From: Raineyella sp964402325
Lineage (GTDB): Bacteria > Actinomycetota > Actinomycetes > Propionibacteriales > Propionibacteriaceae
Direction of reading: 5' to 3'
Length of the DNA stretch: 64,000 nt
Assembly (NCBI GenBank): GCA_964402325.1
Contig: CAYOBI010000002.1
Location: 75,016 to 139,015 of the forward strand
This document shows, piece by piece, positions 23,776-32,052 of this stretch (its first letter is position 1; each line of letters starts with the position of its first letter). The translations under genes and the position numbers were made by a program. Below the pieces are notes generated by a model. It was not told the DNA's origin and did not search any database. It was given only the letters and a program-made list of their open reading frames with translations.

Positions 23776-24449
23776 CGGCCGGCTGCCACGCCCACGGCCC
23801 GGGCGATCCGGGCGGCGTGCACCCCGGCCCCGAAGCCGTTGTCGATGTTCACCACGGCGACGCCGGGGGCGCAGGAGTTGAGCATCCCGAGCAGGGCGGA
23901 CAGGCCGCCGAAGCTGGCCCCGTAGCCGACCGAGGTGGGCACCGCGACGAGTGGGACGCCGACCAGACCGCCGACCACCGACGGCAGCGCGCCCTCCATC
24001 CCGGCGATCACCACCAGCGCGTCGGCGTCGGCGAAGCGCGGCCGGGCGTCGAGGATGCGGTGCAGGCCGGCCACCCCGACGTCGGTGATCCGGACCACCG
24101 ACGCTCCGAACGCCCGGACGGTCACCGCGGCCTCGGCGGCCACCGGCGCGTCGGAGGTGCCGGCCGCGATCACCGCGACCTTCCCGTGCGGGGCCGGCAG
24201 TGGGCCGTACGTCACGGTCCGGGCCACCGGGTCCAGGTCCGCGTCCGGCAGTGCGGCCGCGATCGCGTCGCGGGCCTGCGGCCCGAGCCGGGTCGCCAGC
24301 ACCGCCCGGTCGGGGTGCGCCTCGTGCAGTTCCTGCAGCAGGGTGACCACCTGGTCGGGGGACTTGCCCGCCCCGTACACCACCTCCGGATCGCCGGTGC
24401 GGGCCTCGCGGTGCAGGTCCAGGGTCGCCCAGTCGTGTTCCATCGCCAC
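23772..24449 (-). CDS. larB: Nickel-pincer cofactor biosynthesis protein LarB
   Basis: A 225-residue LarB, a carboxylase/hydrolase acting on nicotinic acid adenine dinucleotide in the first step of nickel-pincer cofactor synthesis. The PurE-like domain shows VIAAGTSDAPVAAEAAVT, DVGVAGLHRI, VVIAGMEGALPSVVGGLV and the closing VGYGASFGGLSALLGML plus VVNIDNGFGAG. GTG at 24447-24449 is chosen because TAGAGT (minus, 24456-24461) ends six bases before it. larE and larA are not in the window. It is divergent from pheA. Confidence 0.92.
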   Translation of the reverse strand: MAMEHDWATLDLHREARTGDPEVVYGAGKSPDQVVTLLQELHEAHPDRAVLATRLGPQARDAIAAALPDADLDPVARTVTYGPLPAPHGKVAVIAAGTSDAPVAAEAAVTVRAFGASVVRITDVGVAGLHRILDARPRFADADALVVIAGMEGALPSVVGGLVGVPLVAVPTSVGYGASFGGLSALLGMLNSCAPGVAVVNIDNGFGAGVHAARIARAVGVAAGR

Positions 24450-24482
24450 ACAGTGACTCTAGTCACCGTTTACGCTGGCGGG

Positions 24483-25415
24483 GTGCCTCCACTGACGTAC
24501 GGATACTTCGGCCCCGCCGGGACGTTCACCCACCAGGCGTTGCTGCTCATCGCCGCGGACGAGGACGTCCTGACCCCCTTCCGGTCGGTGGTCGCAGCGC
24601 TGGACGCGGTCCGCGCCGGGCAGATCGACGCGGCGTTCGTGCCGATCGAGAACTCCCTGGAGGGCGGGGTGAGCGCCACCCTGGACTACCTCGCCGACGA
24701 CTCGCACCCGCTGATGATCCGTCGCGAGGTGCTGCTGCCGGTGCAGTTCGCGCTGTGCGTACGCCCCGGCACGGCGCTGGCCGACATCCGCTCCGTCGTC
24801 ACCCACCCGCACGCCGCGGCGCAGACCAGGCTCTGGGTCGCCCACCACCTGCCCCGGGCCGTCGTCACCGAGGGCCCCTCGACCGCCGGGGCGGCGGTCG
24901 AGGTGTCCGACCCGGCCTCGCGGCACGACGCGGCGATCTGCGCCCGGGTCGCCGGGGAGATGAACGGCCTGGAGATCCTCGCCGACGGGATCGCCGACAA
25001 CGAGGACGCCGTCACCCGGTTCGTGGTGATCAGCCGGCCGGCCGCGCCGCCGCGCGCGACCGGGGCGGACAAGACCACCCTGGTCGCGTACATGAAGGTC
25101 GACCGGTCCGGCTCGCTGCTCGGCATCCTCGAGCAGATCGCCGGGCACGGGGTGAACATGACCCGGATCGAGTCGCGGCCGACCAAGCAGGCGCTCGGCA
25201 GCTACTGCTTCTCGATCGACGCCGAGGGACACATCGACGACCCGCGGATGCAGGAGACGCTCACCGGGCTGCACCGGGTGTGCGCCCGGGTGACCTTCCT
25301 CGGCTCCTACCCGCGGGCGGACCGGCAGGCGCCGATCCTCGACGAGGGCCAGACCAACGAGGCGTACGCCGAGGCCCGGACCTGGCTGGACGGCCTGCGG
25401 CACCCGGCGCAGTAG
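24483..25415 (+). CDS. pheA: Prephenate dehydratase
   Basis: A 310-residue monofunctional enzyme converting prephenate to phenylpyruvate in phenylalanine synthesis. The catalytic part has YGYFGPAGTFTHQAL, VPIENSLEGGVSATLD and the NEDAVTRF motif with the catalytic Thr-Arg-Phe. The C-terminal ACT domain has IEQIAGHGVNMTRIESRPT (ESRP) and GSYCFSID, which should give Phe feedback control. GTG at 24483 is supported by TACGCT (24471-24476) six bases upstream, in the same divergent gap as the larB promoter. A longer upstream frame through larB was rejected. Confidence 0.94.
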   Translation: MPPLTYGYFGPAGTFTHQALLLIAADEDVLTPFRSVVAALDAVRAGQIDAAFVPIENSLEGGVSATLDYLADDSHPLMIRREVLLPVQFALCVRPGTALADIRSVVTHPHAAAQTRLWVAHHLPRAVVTEGPSTAGAAVEVSDPASRHDAAICARVAGEMNGLEILADGIADNEDAVTRFVVISRPAAPPRATGADKTTLVAYMKVDRSGSLLGILEQIAGHGVNMTRIESRPTKQALGSYCFSIDAEGHIDDPRMQETLTGLHRVCARVTFLGSYPRADRQAPILDEGQTNEAYAEARTWLDGLRHPAQ

Positions 25416-25425
25416 GCTGCCGGAC

Positions 25426-25965
25426 ATGTCGTGGACCTTCCGCCCCGCCGCGGCGGCCGTCGTGGCCGGCGCGGTGCTGACCGGCACCCTGTTCCTCTCC
25501 GGCTGCACGGCGGCGACCACGCCGGTCACCCCGGTGACGCCGACCCCGACCACCGGCGTCGCCGCCGGCGGCACCCTGCAGCGGCCGCTGTACTCCCTGG
25601 TCGTCCCGGACGGCTGGACCGACCTCGGCTCGGCGGACACCTCCGGCCAGATCGACGCCTACCTGGCCAAGGACGGGCTGAGCTCGGGGGTCTCGTTCAG
25701 CGTCTTCGTCGACACCTCGGGGCGCAGCCTCGACACGCTGGTGCAGCAGGCGAAGGCGGCGATGCCCGGGGCCGGTGACGCGCCCGCGCTGACCGTGGAC
25801 GGGCGGAAGCTGACCGGTCTGCAGGCCGAGGCCGAGGGCCTGGTGCTGCACCAGTACTACCTCGCGTCCGGCGACAAGCTGATCGCGCTGAACTGGTCCT
25901 GGCCCAAGGAGAAGGACGCCTCGGCGGACGTGCAGAAGATCCTGGACAGCTTCACCTGGAAGTGA
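25426..25965 (+). CDS. Putative lipoprotein, LpqN-like
   Basis: A 179-residue secreted protein. Residues 10-26 are hydrophobic and end in the lipobox LSGC, with Cys27 as the predicted lipid-modified residue, followed by a Thr/Pro spacer. The mature part (YSLVVPDGWTDLGSAD ... LHQYYLASGDKLIALNWSW) resembles actinobacterial LpqN/LpqT-like proteins, whose roles are unclear. TAGGCT overlaps the pheA stop codon and lies seven bases before the ATG. The next gene is convergent, with one base between. Confidence 0.65.
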   Translation: MSWTFRPAAAAVVAGAVLTGTLFLSGCTAATTPVTPVTPTPTTGVAAGGTLQRPLYSLVVPDGWTDLGSADTSGQIDAYLAKDGLSSGVSFSVFVDTSGRSLDTLVQQAKAAMPGAGDAPALTVDGRKLTGLQAEAEGLVLHQYYLASGDKLIALNWSWPKEKDASADVQKILDSFTWK

Positions 25966-25966
25966 C

Positions 25967-27535
25967 TCAGGCCGGCACCCGCAGCACCAGTGCCCCCGGC
26001 ACCACCTCGGCGGTCAGCCGGGTGCAGGTGCCCTGCGGGTCGCCGTCCAGCTCGTAGCGGTCCGGCTGGTCGACGACGATCTCCACCCGCCGACCGGACA
26101 GCCGGCGCAGCCGCTCGTCGGTACGGTCCACCCGGGTCAGCACCCGGGTGAACACCCGTACCCAGTCCCGGACGCCGCGCGGCGAGGCGACGACCAGGTC
26201 GAGCAGCCCGTCGTCGGGCCGGGCGTCCGGCATCAGCTGGATGCCGGCCTGCAGCAGGCCGACGTTGCCGACCAGCACCAGGTGCGCCCGGGTGCGCAGC
26301 GCCGGCTCGCCGTCCAGTGAGATCCGGGTGTCGAGCGCGGGGTGGTTGGCGTGCTGGGCGGCCGACACGACGTACGCCCCGTTGCCGATCGCCCGCTTCA
26401 GGTCGGTGTCCGCCTCGCCGACGATCGCGGCGTCGATGCCGATCCCGGCCATCACGCAGAAGTGGTCGGCAGGGCCGTCGTCGGCCTGCACCCGGATCAG
26501 GTCGATGGTCCGGTCGGCGCCGTCGAAGGCGGCCTCCAGGGCCCGCACCTCGTCCAGCGGGATGCCCATGTTGCGGGCCAGCAGGTTGCCGGTGCCGGCC
26601 GCGACGATCGCCAGCGGGATCCCGGTGCCGGCCAGGCCCGCCGCGATCACCCGGACCGTCCCGTCGCCACCGGCGCCGATCACCAGGTCCACCTGTTTGC
26701 GGACGGCGATCGCGGTCATCTCGAGGCCCGGGTCGTCCTCGGTGGTCGGCAGCCAGATCGCCCGGCGCCAGCCGCGGGCGGTCAGTTCGTACTCGACGTG
26801 CCGGACGAAGGTGGGCACGTCCAGCACCTTCGTCGGGTTGTAGATCACCGCGGCCCGGGGCTGCTCCGCCGCCGGCTCGGCCGGGTCAGCGGCCGGGACG
26901 GGCGCACCGTGCACGTGCACCCGGGCCAGCAGCAGCGCCCAGCCGGCCGACGCGCCGCCCCACAGGATGCCGCCGACGATGTCGGAGAACCAGTGCGCCC
27001 CCAGCCACCAGCGCTCGACCGCGTACAGCGCCACCAGCGCCAGCCCGCCGACCCGCCAGCCGCGGGTGGTGGCGTGCGACTGCCGGGTGGTCATCATCGT
27101 CGCGGTGATCATCACCGCGGCAGCCACCACCGCGCTCAGGTGGCCCGACGGGTAGCCCCAGCCGCCGACGCCGAGGATGTCGGGGGAGGTCGGCGGGCGC
27201 GGCAGCGCCAGCGCCGCCTTGGCCACCTCGGTGCCGGTCCAGGACAGCGCGACCGCCAGCAGGATCGCCCAGCACAGCTCCCGCAGCCGACGCCGGTACG
27301 CCCACGAGGCGAGCAGCACCAGGCCGGCGTACAGCACCACCGGGGCGCCGACGATGCCGACCGCCGCCAGCACCTGGAAGGTGGCACCGGTGCGGGCGGG
27401 CGGGGGATCGAGCAGCAGCGCCCGGTCGAGCGGCGCGAGGGTCCCGGAGACCGCCAGCGCGGTCCAGGCGACGTACACCAGGAGCGCCGCCGGGGGCAGC
27501 CAGAGCCGGACACGACGGGGGAGGGGACGGGACAT
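25967..27535 (-). CDS. Fused PAP2 phosphatase and diacylglycerol/lipid kinase
   Basis: A 522-residue two-domain protein. The N-terminal half (about 1-215) is a membrane PAP2 phosphatase with KAALALPRP, YPSGHLSAV and WWLGAHWFSDIVGG as its three motifs. The C-terminal half (about 225-522) is a DAGK/sphingosine-kinase-type domain with IYNPTKV, GAGGDGTVRVIAAGL, AAGTGNLLARNMGIP and LLDLVVASP. Such fusions in actinobacteria may phosphorylate and dephosphorylate isoprenoid or glycerolipids, but the substrate is not established here. TAGGAT (minus, 27542-27547) ends six bases before the ATG. Confidence 0.88.
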   Translation of the reverse strand: MSRPLPRRVRLWLPPAALLVYVAWTALAVSGTLAPLDRALLLDPPPARTGATFQVLAAVGIVGAPVVLYAGLVLLASWAYRRRLRELCWAILLAVALSWTGTEVAKAALALPRPPTSPDILGVGGWGYPSGHLSAVVAAAVMITATMMTTRQSHATTRGWRVGGLALVALYAVERWWLGAHWFSDIVGGILWGGASAGWALLLARVHVHGAPVPAADPAEPAAEQPRAAVIYNPTKVLDVPTFVRHVEYELTARGWRRAIWLPTTEDDPGLEMTAIAVRKQVDLVIGAGGDGTVRVIAAGLAGTGIPLAIVAAGTGNLLARNMGIPLDEVRALEAAFDGADRTIDLIRVQADDGPADHFCVMAGIGIDAAIVGEADTDLKRAIGNGAYVVSAAQHANHPALDTRISLDGEPALRTRAHLVLVGNVGLLQAGIQLMPDARPDDGLLDLVVASPRGVRDWVRVFTRVLTRVDRTDERLRRLSGRRVEIVVDQPDRYELDGDPQGTCTRLTAEVVPGALVLRVPA

Positions 27536-27585
27536 GGATCGATCCTAGGCGTCCCGAGGGACGGCAGGACGGCTAGGCTGACCCC

Positions 27586-28854
27586 GTGATCGATCCGAAG
27601 CTGCTGCGCCAGGACCCCGACCGTGTACGAGCCTCGCAGAGGGCCCGCGGGGAGTCCGAGGCCGTCGTCGACGAGCTCCTCGCGCTGGACGAGAAGCGCC
27701 GGTCCGCGATCGCGTCGTACGAGACGCTGCGCGCCGAGCAGAAGGACCTGGGCAAGCTGGTCGGCCGGGCCAAGGGCGCCGAGAAGCAGGAGCTGCTGGA
27801 GCACACCAAGGTGCTCGCCGCCGAGGTGAAGGAGCACGAGGCGGCCAGCAAGGAGGCCGACACGGCCTTCACCGCCGTGCTGCGCGGACTGGGCAACATC
27901 ATCGCGCCGCAGGTGCCGGTCGGCGGTGAGGACGACTTCGTCGTGCTCGAGGCGATCGGCTCCCCGCGGGACTTCGAGGCCGAGGGCTTCGTCCCGCGGG
28001 ACCACCTGGAGCTCGGCGAGATCCTCGGCGCGATCGACATGGAGCGGGGCGCTAAGGTGTCCGGCTCCCGCTTCTACTACCTCACCGGGCAGGGCGCCGA
28101 GCTGGAGCTGGCGCTGATCAACCTGGCGATCCGCAAGGCGCTGGACTGGGGCTTCACCCCGATCATCCCGCCGGCGCTGGTGAAGCCGGCCGCGATGGAG
28201 GGCACGGGCTTCCTCGGCCAGGCCGCCGAGGACGTCTACCGGCTGGAGCGCGACGACATGTACCTGGTCGGCACCGCCGAGGTGCCGCTGGCCGGCTACC
28301 ACATGGACGAGATCGTCGAGACGCTGCCGAAGCACTACGTCGGCTACAGCCCGTCCTACCGCCGCGAGGCGGGGTCGTACGGCAAGGACACCCGCGGCAT
28401 CTTCCGGGTGCACTGGTTCGACAAGGTCGAGATGTTCGTCTACTGCGACCCGGCCGACGCCGAGCAGGAGCACCGCCGGCTGCTGGGCTTCGAGAAGGAG
28501 TTCCTCGAGGCGTTGGAGATCCCGTTCCGGGTGATCGACGTCGCCTCCGGCGACCTCGGCCTGTCCGCCGCACGGAAGTTCGACTGCGAGGCGTGGCTGC
28601 CGACCCAGCAGTCCTACCGCGAGGTCACCTCGACGTCGAACTGCACCGACTTCCAGGCCCGCCGGCTCAACATCCGCGGCCGGTTCGAGCGCGGCACCGC
28701 CCCGCTGGCGACACTGAACGGCACGCTCTGCGCGGTCACCCGGATCATCGTGATGCTGCTGGAGAACCACCAGCAGGCCGACGGGTCGGTCCGGGTGCCG
28801 ACGGCCCTGCGGCCCTACCTCGGCCGCGAGGCGCTGCTGCCGCAGCAGGGCTGA
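27586..28854 (+). CDS. serS: Seryl-tRNA synthetase
   Basis: A 422-residue class II aminoacyl-tRNA synthetase. The N-terminal coiled-coil arm (about residues 25-100) that holds tRNA-Ser is clear. Class II motifs are FTPIIPPALVKP (motif 1), SPSYRREAGSYGKDTRGIFRVHWFDKVE in parts (motif 2), and GTAPLATLNGTLCAVTRI (motif 3, with Arg). The start is GTG at 27586 with TAGGCT (27574-27579) six bases before it, so translation is probably leaderless. The HAD gene follows after seven bases. Confidence 0.96.
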   Translation: MIDPKLLRQDPDRVRASQRARGESEAVVDELLALDEKRRSAIASYETLRAEQKDLGKLVGRAKGAEKQELLEHTKVLAAEVKEHEAASKEADTAFTAVLRGLGNIIAPQVPVGGEDDFVVLEAIGSPRDFEAEGFVPRDHLELGEILGAIDMERGAKVSGSRFYYLTGQGAELELALINLAIRKALDWGFTPIIPPALVKPAAMEGTGFLGQAAEDVYRLERDDMYLVGTAEVPLAGYHMDEIVETLPKHYVGYSPSYRREAGSYGKDTRGIFRVHWFDKVEMFVYCDPADAEQEHRRLLGFEKEFLEALEIPFRVIDVASGDLGLSAARKFDCEAWLPTQQSYREVTSTSNCTDFQARRLNIRGRFERGTAPLATLNGTLCAVTRIIVMLLENHQQADGSVRVPTALRPYLGREALLPQQG

Positions 28855-28860
28855 GACCGG

Positions 28861-29661
28861 ATGGTGCGCGCGACCTGGCGTCCGCGGCTGGTGGCCCTCG
28901 ACATCGACGGGACCATCGTCGACCACGACGCACGGATGCCGGACGACCTCCGCGACGCCATCGCGGCGATCGCCGCCGACGGCACCCCGGTCGTGCTCAC
29001 CACCGGCCGTTCCTGGCACGACACCCAGGGGGTGGTCGACCACATCGGGCTGCCGGCCGGGCCGTTCGTCTGCTCCAACGGGGCGGTGATCGTCCGCTAC
29101 CCGCCGGTCGACGTGGTGCGGATGGTCACCTTCGACCCGGCCGACGTGATCGAGCGGGTGCAGCGGATGGCGCCGCAGGCGCTGATCGCGGTCGAGGAGG
29201 TGGGCCGCGGCTACCGGCTCAACGCGCCGTTCCCGCCCGGTGACCTGAGCGGCACGATGGAGGTGGTCGGCGTCGACGACCTCGCCTCCCGGCCGGTCAC
29301 CCGTGTCATCGTCCGTGACCCCGGCAGCTCGCCGGAGGACTTCATCGAACTGGCCGAGCGGCTCGGTCTGCACGGCGTCTCGTACTTCATCGGCTGGAGC
29401 GCCTGGCTCGACATCGCCCCTGAGGGCGTGCACAAGGCGATGGCGTTGGCCGACGTCTGTGCCCGCCGCGGGATCGACCCGGCCGACGTGCTGGCGATGG
29501 GCGACGGCCGCAACGACGTCGAGATGCTGCGCTGGGCCGGCCGGGGGGTCGCCGTCGGTGACGCCCCGCTGGAGGTCCGGCTGGCCGCCGACGCGGTCAC
29601 CGGGAGGTTCGACGAGGGCGGCACCCTCGCCGAACTCTCCCGGTGGTTCGACCGGGTCTGA
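28861..29661 (+). CDS. HAD-superfamily phosphatase, Cof type
   Basis: A 266-residue HAD hydrolase with a type IIB (Cof) cap. Motif 1 is ALDIDGTIVDHD, motif 2 VVLTTGRSW, motif 3 the lysine of EGVHKAMALADV, and motif 4 AMGDGRNDVEML. It would remove phosphate from a sugar phosphate or cofactor precursor; the real substrate is unknown. It follows serS by seven bases, which fits a common actinobacterial pairing, and is convergent with the WhiB-like gene. Confidence 0.87.
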   Translation: MVRATWRPRLVALDIDGTIVDHDARMPDDLRDAIAAIAADGTPVVLTTGRSWHDTQGVVDHIGLPAGPFVCSNGAVIVRYPPVDVVRMVTFDPADVIERVQRMAPQALIAVEEVGRGYRLNAPFPPGDLSGTMEVVGVDDLASRPVTRVIVRDPGSSPEDFIELAERLGLHGVSYFIGWSAWLDIAPEGVHKAMALADVCARRGIDPADVLAMGDGRNDVEMLRWAGRGVAVGDAPLEVRLAADAVTGRFDEGGTLAELSRWFDRV

Positions 29662-29669
29662 GCAAGGCC

Positions 29670-30242
29670 TCAGGCGGCCAGCGCCGGCTCGGTCCGGACG
29701 ACCAACGCCCGGGCCGACAGCACCTCGTCCGGGCTCGGCGGCTCGGCGGCGTCCCGGGGAGCCGTACGCTCCGGGAGACCGGCGGCCTCGGCCCGCGCCC
29801 GGCGCAGGTGCCGCTTCACCGTCGACAGCGAGCAACCGAGCCGCTGGGCGATCGTCTCCAGCGACATGTGCGGGTTCTGGGCGCGCAACCGGACGATCTC
29901 GGCGTGGTTGACCTGGTGCGGCGAGGCGGACACGCCGGTGAGAGAGTCGAGGTCGTCCGGTCCGACCGAGAGGTCCAGCAGGGTCCGCATCCGGCGCCGC
30001 TGCGGCTCGGTGGTGCCGGCCACGAAGCCGGCCACGTCGTGCTCGACGACGGCCCGGTAGAGGCACGAGGCCATCTCCGGGCAGCCGGCGCAGATCGCGC
30101 CCGCGCGGCGGGCCATCGCGGTCCGCTCCCGGCGCTGCTCGGCCGTGGCCGACCGGCCCGGATCCTCCTCCAGCAGCGGGTGCTGGTACAGCTCAGGGTG
30201 CTCGGCGCACCCGGCCTCGCTGACAGAAACGCTCACGGTCAT
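29670..30242 (-). CDS. WhiB-like iron-sulfur protein with C-terminal helix-turn-helix
   Basis: A 190-residue protein. The N-terminal half has the WhiB cysteine pattern: Cys12, then ICAGCPEMASCLYRAVV with C-x2-C-x5-C, which binds a 4Fe-4S cluster. The usual GVWGG turn is replaced by AGFVAGTTEPQRR. The C-terminal part contains VNHAEIVRLRAQNPHMSLE and TIAQRLGCSLSTVKRHLRRA, a helix-turn-helix like those of sigma region 4 or LuxR-type regulators. It is thus likely a redox- or NO-responsive DNA-binding regulator. No target is evident; the region 30243-30358 in front of it holds no other gene. Confidence 0.82.
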   Translation of the reverse strand: MTVSVSVSEAGCAEHPELYQHPLLEEDPGRSATAEQRRERTAMARRAGAICAGCPEMASCLYRAVVEHDVAGFVAGTTEPQRRRMRTLLDLSVGPDDLDSLTGVSASPHQVNHAEIVRLRAQNPHMSLETIAQRLGCSLSTVKRHLRRARAEAAGLPERTAPRDAAEPPSPDEVLSARALVVRTEPALAA

Positions 30243-30358
30243 CCCCTACTCGTGTGACGTTCAGTGTGGTGTTGTCCATGCGGTTGGACGTCCGCACACC
30301 GGGGGATGGTTCCCTGACCGGGTGAAAGATCGGGGGCGGCGAGGTTAATTCGGGGTTA

Positions 30359-30907
30359 CTAGAGGTACATGCCGCCTTGACCCGGGCCCTGGCCGGGTGC
30401 CGGGTGCTGGCCCAGCGGGCTCTGCTGGTTGGGCAGCTCGCGACGGCCGCGCTCGAGCTGGGCCCGGGCCGCCATCTGCTGGGCCACCAGCGCGGTCTGG
30501 ATGCCCTGGAACAGGCCCTCCAGCCAGCCGACCAGCTGGGCCTGGGCGATCCGCAGCTCGTCGTCCGACGGCGTGTGCGCCGGCGTGAACGGCCGGGCCA
30601 GGCGCTCCAGCTCGGCGGCCAGGTCGGGGCTCAGGCCGTCCTTGAGCTCGGTCACCGAGCTGGCGTGCAGCTCGGCCAGCCGCTGGCGGCTCGGCTCGTC
30701 CAGCGGGGCGGCCCGCTCCTCGTCGAGCAGGCGCTGGATCATCGTGGCGATCCGCATCACCTTCGCCGGCTCCTCGACCTGGTCGGTCACCGAGCCGTTC
30801 TGCTCCTCGGGGCCCGCCCCGGCCTCCGCCATGTCCTCCGGGCCCACCACGTACACGCGCTCCTCGGCCTTCTCCTCGGCTGCGTCGTCCTGCGGCTGCT
30901 CGCTCAT
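30359..30907 (-). CDS. bpa: Bacterial proteasome activator Bpa
   Basis: A 182-residue protein matching Bpa (Rv3780-type, DUF2587). It forms a ring that opens the 20S proteasome without ATP. The conserved core is visible: VMRIATMIQRLLDEERAAPL, RLAELHASSVTELKDGLSP, and DELRIAQAQLVGWLEGLFQG followed by IQTALVAQQMAARAQLE. The chain ends in GGMYL, which has the hydrophobic-Tyr-X form of the proteasome-docking tail. No proteasome or pup gene is in the window. Its start overlaps the quinone reductase stop by four bases. Confidence 0.9.
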   Translation of the reverse strand: MSEQPQDDAAEEKAEERVYVVGPEDMAEAGAGPEEQNGSVTDQVEEPAKVMRIATMIQRLLDEERAAPLDEPSRQRLAELHASSVTELKDGLSPDLAAELERLARPFTPAHTPSDDELRIAQAQLVGWLEGLFQGIQTALVAQQMAARAQLERGRRELPNQQSPLGQHPAPGQGPGQGGMYL

Positions 30908-31914
30908 GCGTCGAGTCTAGGAGCTCGGGCGGTCTCGTCGACGACCAGCACGATCTTGCCCCGGTGGCCGTGGGCGCCGATCATCCCGTGCGCCCGGGCG
31001 GCCTCCTCGAACGGCACCTGCTGGGTGTGCAACGGCTGGACCAGGCCCTCGGCGAGCATCGGCCACACCGATCGGGCCACCCGCCCGCAGATCGCCGCCT
31101 TCTCCGCCACCGGCCGGAACCGCAGCGAGGTGGCATGGATGCTGGCCCGCTTGTTGAGCAGGACGCCGAGGTTCAGCTCGCCCTTGCGGCCACCCTGCAG
31201 ACCGATCGTCACCTGGCGCCCGCCGACGGCGAGGGCCCGTACGTTCAGCGGGAGGTACTTCGCACCGATGATGTCGAGGATCACGTCGGCGCCGTGGTGG
31301 TCGGTGGCCTCGCCCACCGCGGCCACCCAGTCCTCGTGGTAGTCGAGGGCGTGGTCGGCGCCGAGGGAGCGGCAGTACTCCAGGTTCTCCGCCGAGCCGG
31401 CGGTGGCCAGCACGGTGCAGCCGAGCGCCTTGCCGTACTGGATCGCGAACGACCCGATACCACCCGCCCCGCCGTGCACCAGCAGCACCTCGCCGGCGGC
31501 CAGGTGCGCCACGTCCATGTTGGACACCACCGTCGCCGCCACCTCGAGCAGCCCGGCGGCGTCGACCAGGTCGATCCCCGGCGGCGGGGGCACCAGCTGG
31601 CCGGCCGGGGCGACGACGTACTCCGCGTAGCCGCCGGCGGCCAGCAGCACCAGGCACTCCTGGCCGGGCCGCCAGCCGGTGACGCCCTCGCCGAGGTCGG
31701 CGACCACCCCCGAGACCTCCAGTCCGATGATGTCCGGGTACCCGGGCGGCGGCGGGTAGTGCCCCTCGCGCTGCAGCACGTCGGCCCGGTTCACCCCGGC
31801 GGCGGCGACCTTCACCAGCACCTCGCCGGGACCGGGCGCGGGCCGCTCCACCTCGGTGATCCGCAGGGCCTCGGGACCGCCCGGTTCGGGGGCGAGAATC
31901 GCGCGCATGAGCAT
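30904..31914 (-). CDS. NAD(P)H-quinone oxidoreductase, zeta-crystallin/PIG3 type
   Basis: A 336-residue medium-chain dehydrogenase/reductase without the structural zinc cysteines. The N-terminal GroES-like part has AAAGVNRADVLQREGHYPPP, typical of the PIG3-like quinone oxidoreductases, and VHGGAGGIGSFAIQYGKALG is the NADPH site. It would reduce quinones or enones in the cytosol. MLMRAIL at 31914 is the chosen start; ATG at 31908 is also possible. It shares an ATGA overlap with bpa, so the two are co-expressed. Confidence 0.88.
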   Translation of the reverse strand: MLMRAILAPEPGGPEALRITEVERPAPGPGEVLVKVAAAGVNRADVLQREGHYPPPPGYPDIIGLEVSGVVADLGEGVTGWRPGQECLVLLAAGGYAEYVVAPAGQLVPPPPGIDLVDAAGLLEVAATVVSNMDVAHLAAGEVLLVHGGAGGIGSFAIQYGKALGCTVLATAGSAENLEYCRSLGADHALDYHEDWVAAVGEATDHHGADVILDIIGAKYLPLNVRALAVGGRQVTIGLQGGRKGELNLGVLLNKRASIHATSLRFRPVAEKAAICGRVARSVWPMLAEGLVQPLHTQQVPFEEAARAHGMIGAHGHRGKIVLVVDETARAPRLDA

Positions 31915-31964
31915 GGTCCCAGCCTTGCACATGGGCTTCGCTAGGATCGACCCTGATCCTCATT

Positions 31965-32051
31965 GGCGAGATCGCATAGTGGACTAGTGCAGCCGCCTTG
32001 AAAGCGGCCGAGCGGGTGACCGTTCCGTGGGTTCGAATCCCACTCTCGCCG
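31965..32051 (+). tRNA. tRNA-Ser (anticodon TGA)
   Basis: Acceptor GGCGAGA pairs with TCTCGCC, the anticodon arm CCGC..GCGG holds CTTGAAA with anticodon TGA, a long variable arm typical of tRNA-Ser follows (GAGCGGGTGACCGTTC), and the T arm is GTGGG-TTCGAAT-CCCAC. Discriminator G is at 32051; CCA is not encoded. TAGGAT at 31942-31947 is the likely -10 box. Confidence 0.95.
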
Positions 32052-32052
32052 C

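Noticed and set aside
27136..30066. 976-codon minus-strand frame opposite serS and the HAD gene
   Set aside because: Shadow of serS and HAD; the only real minus-strand piece is the PAP2/kinase gene in another frame.
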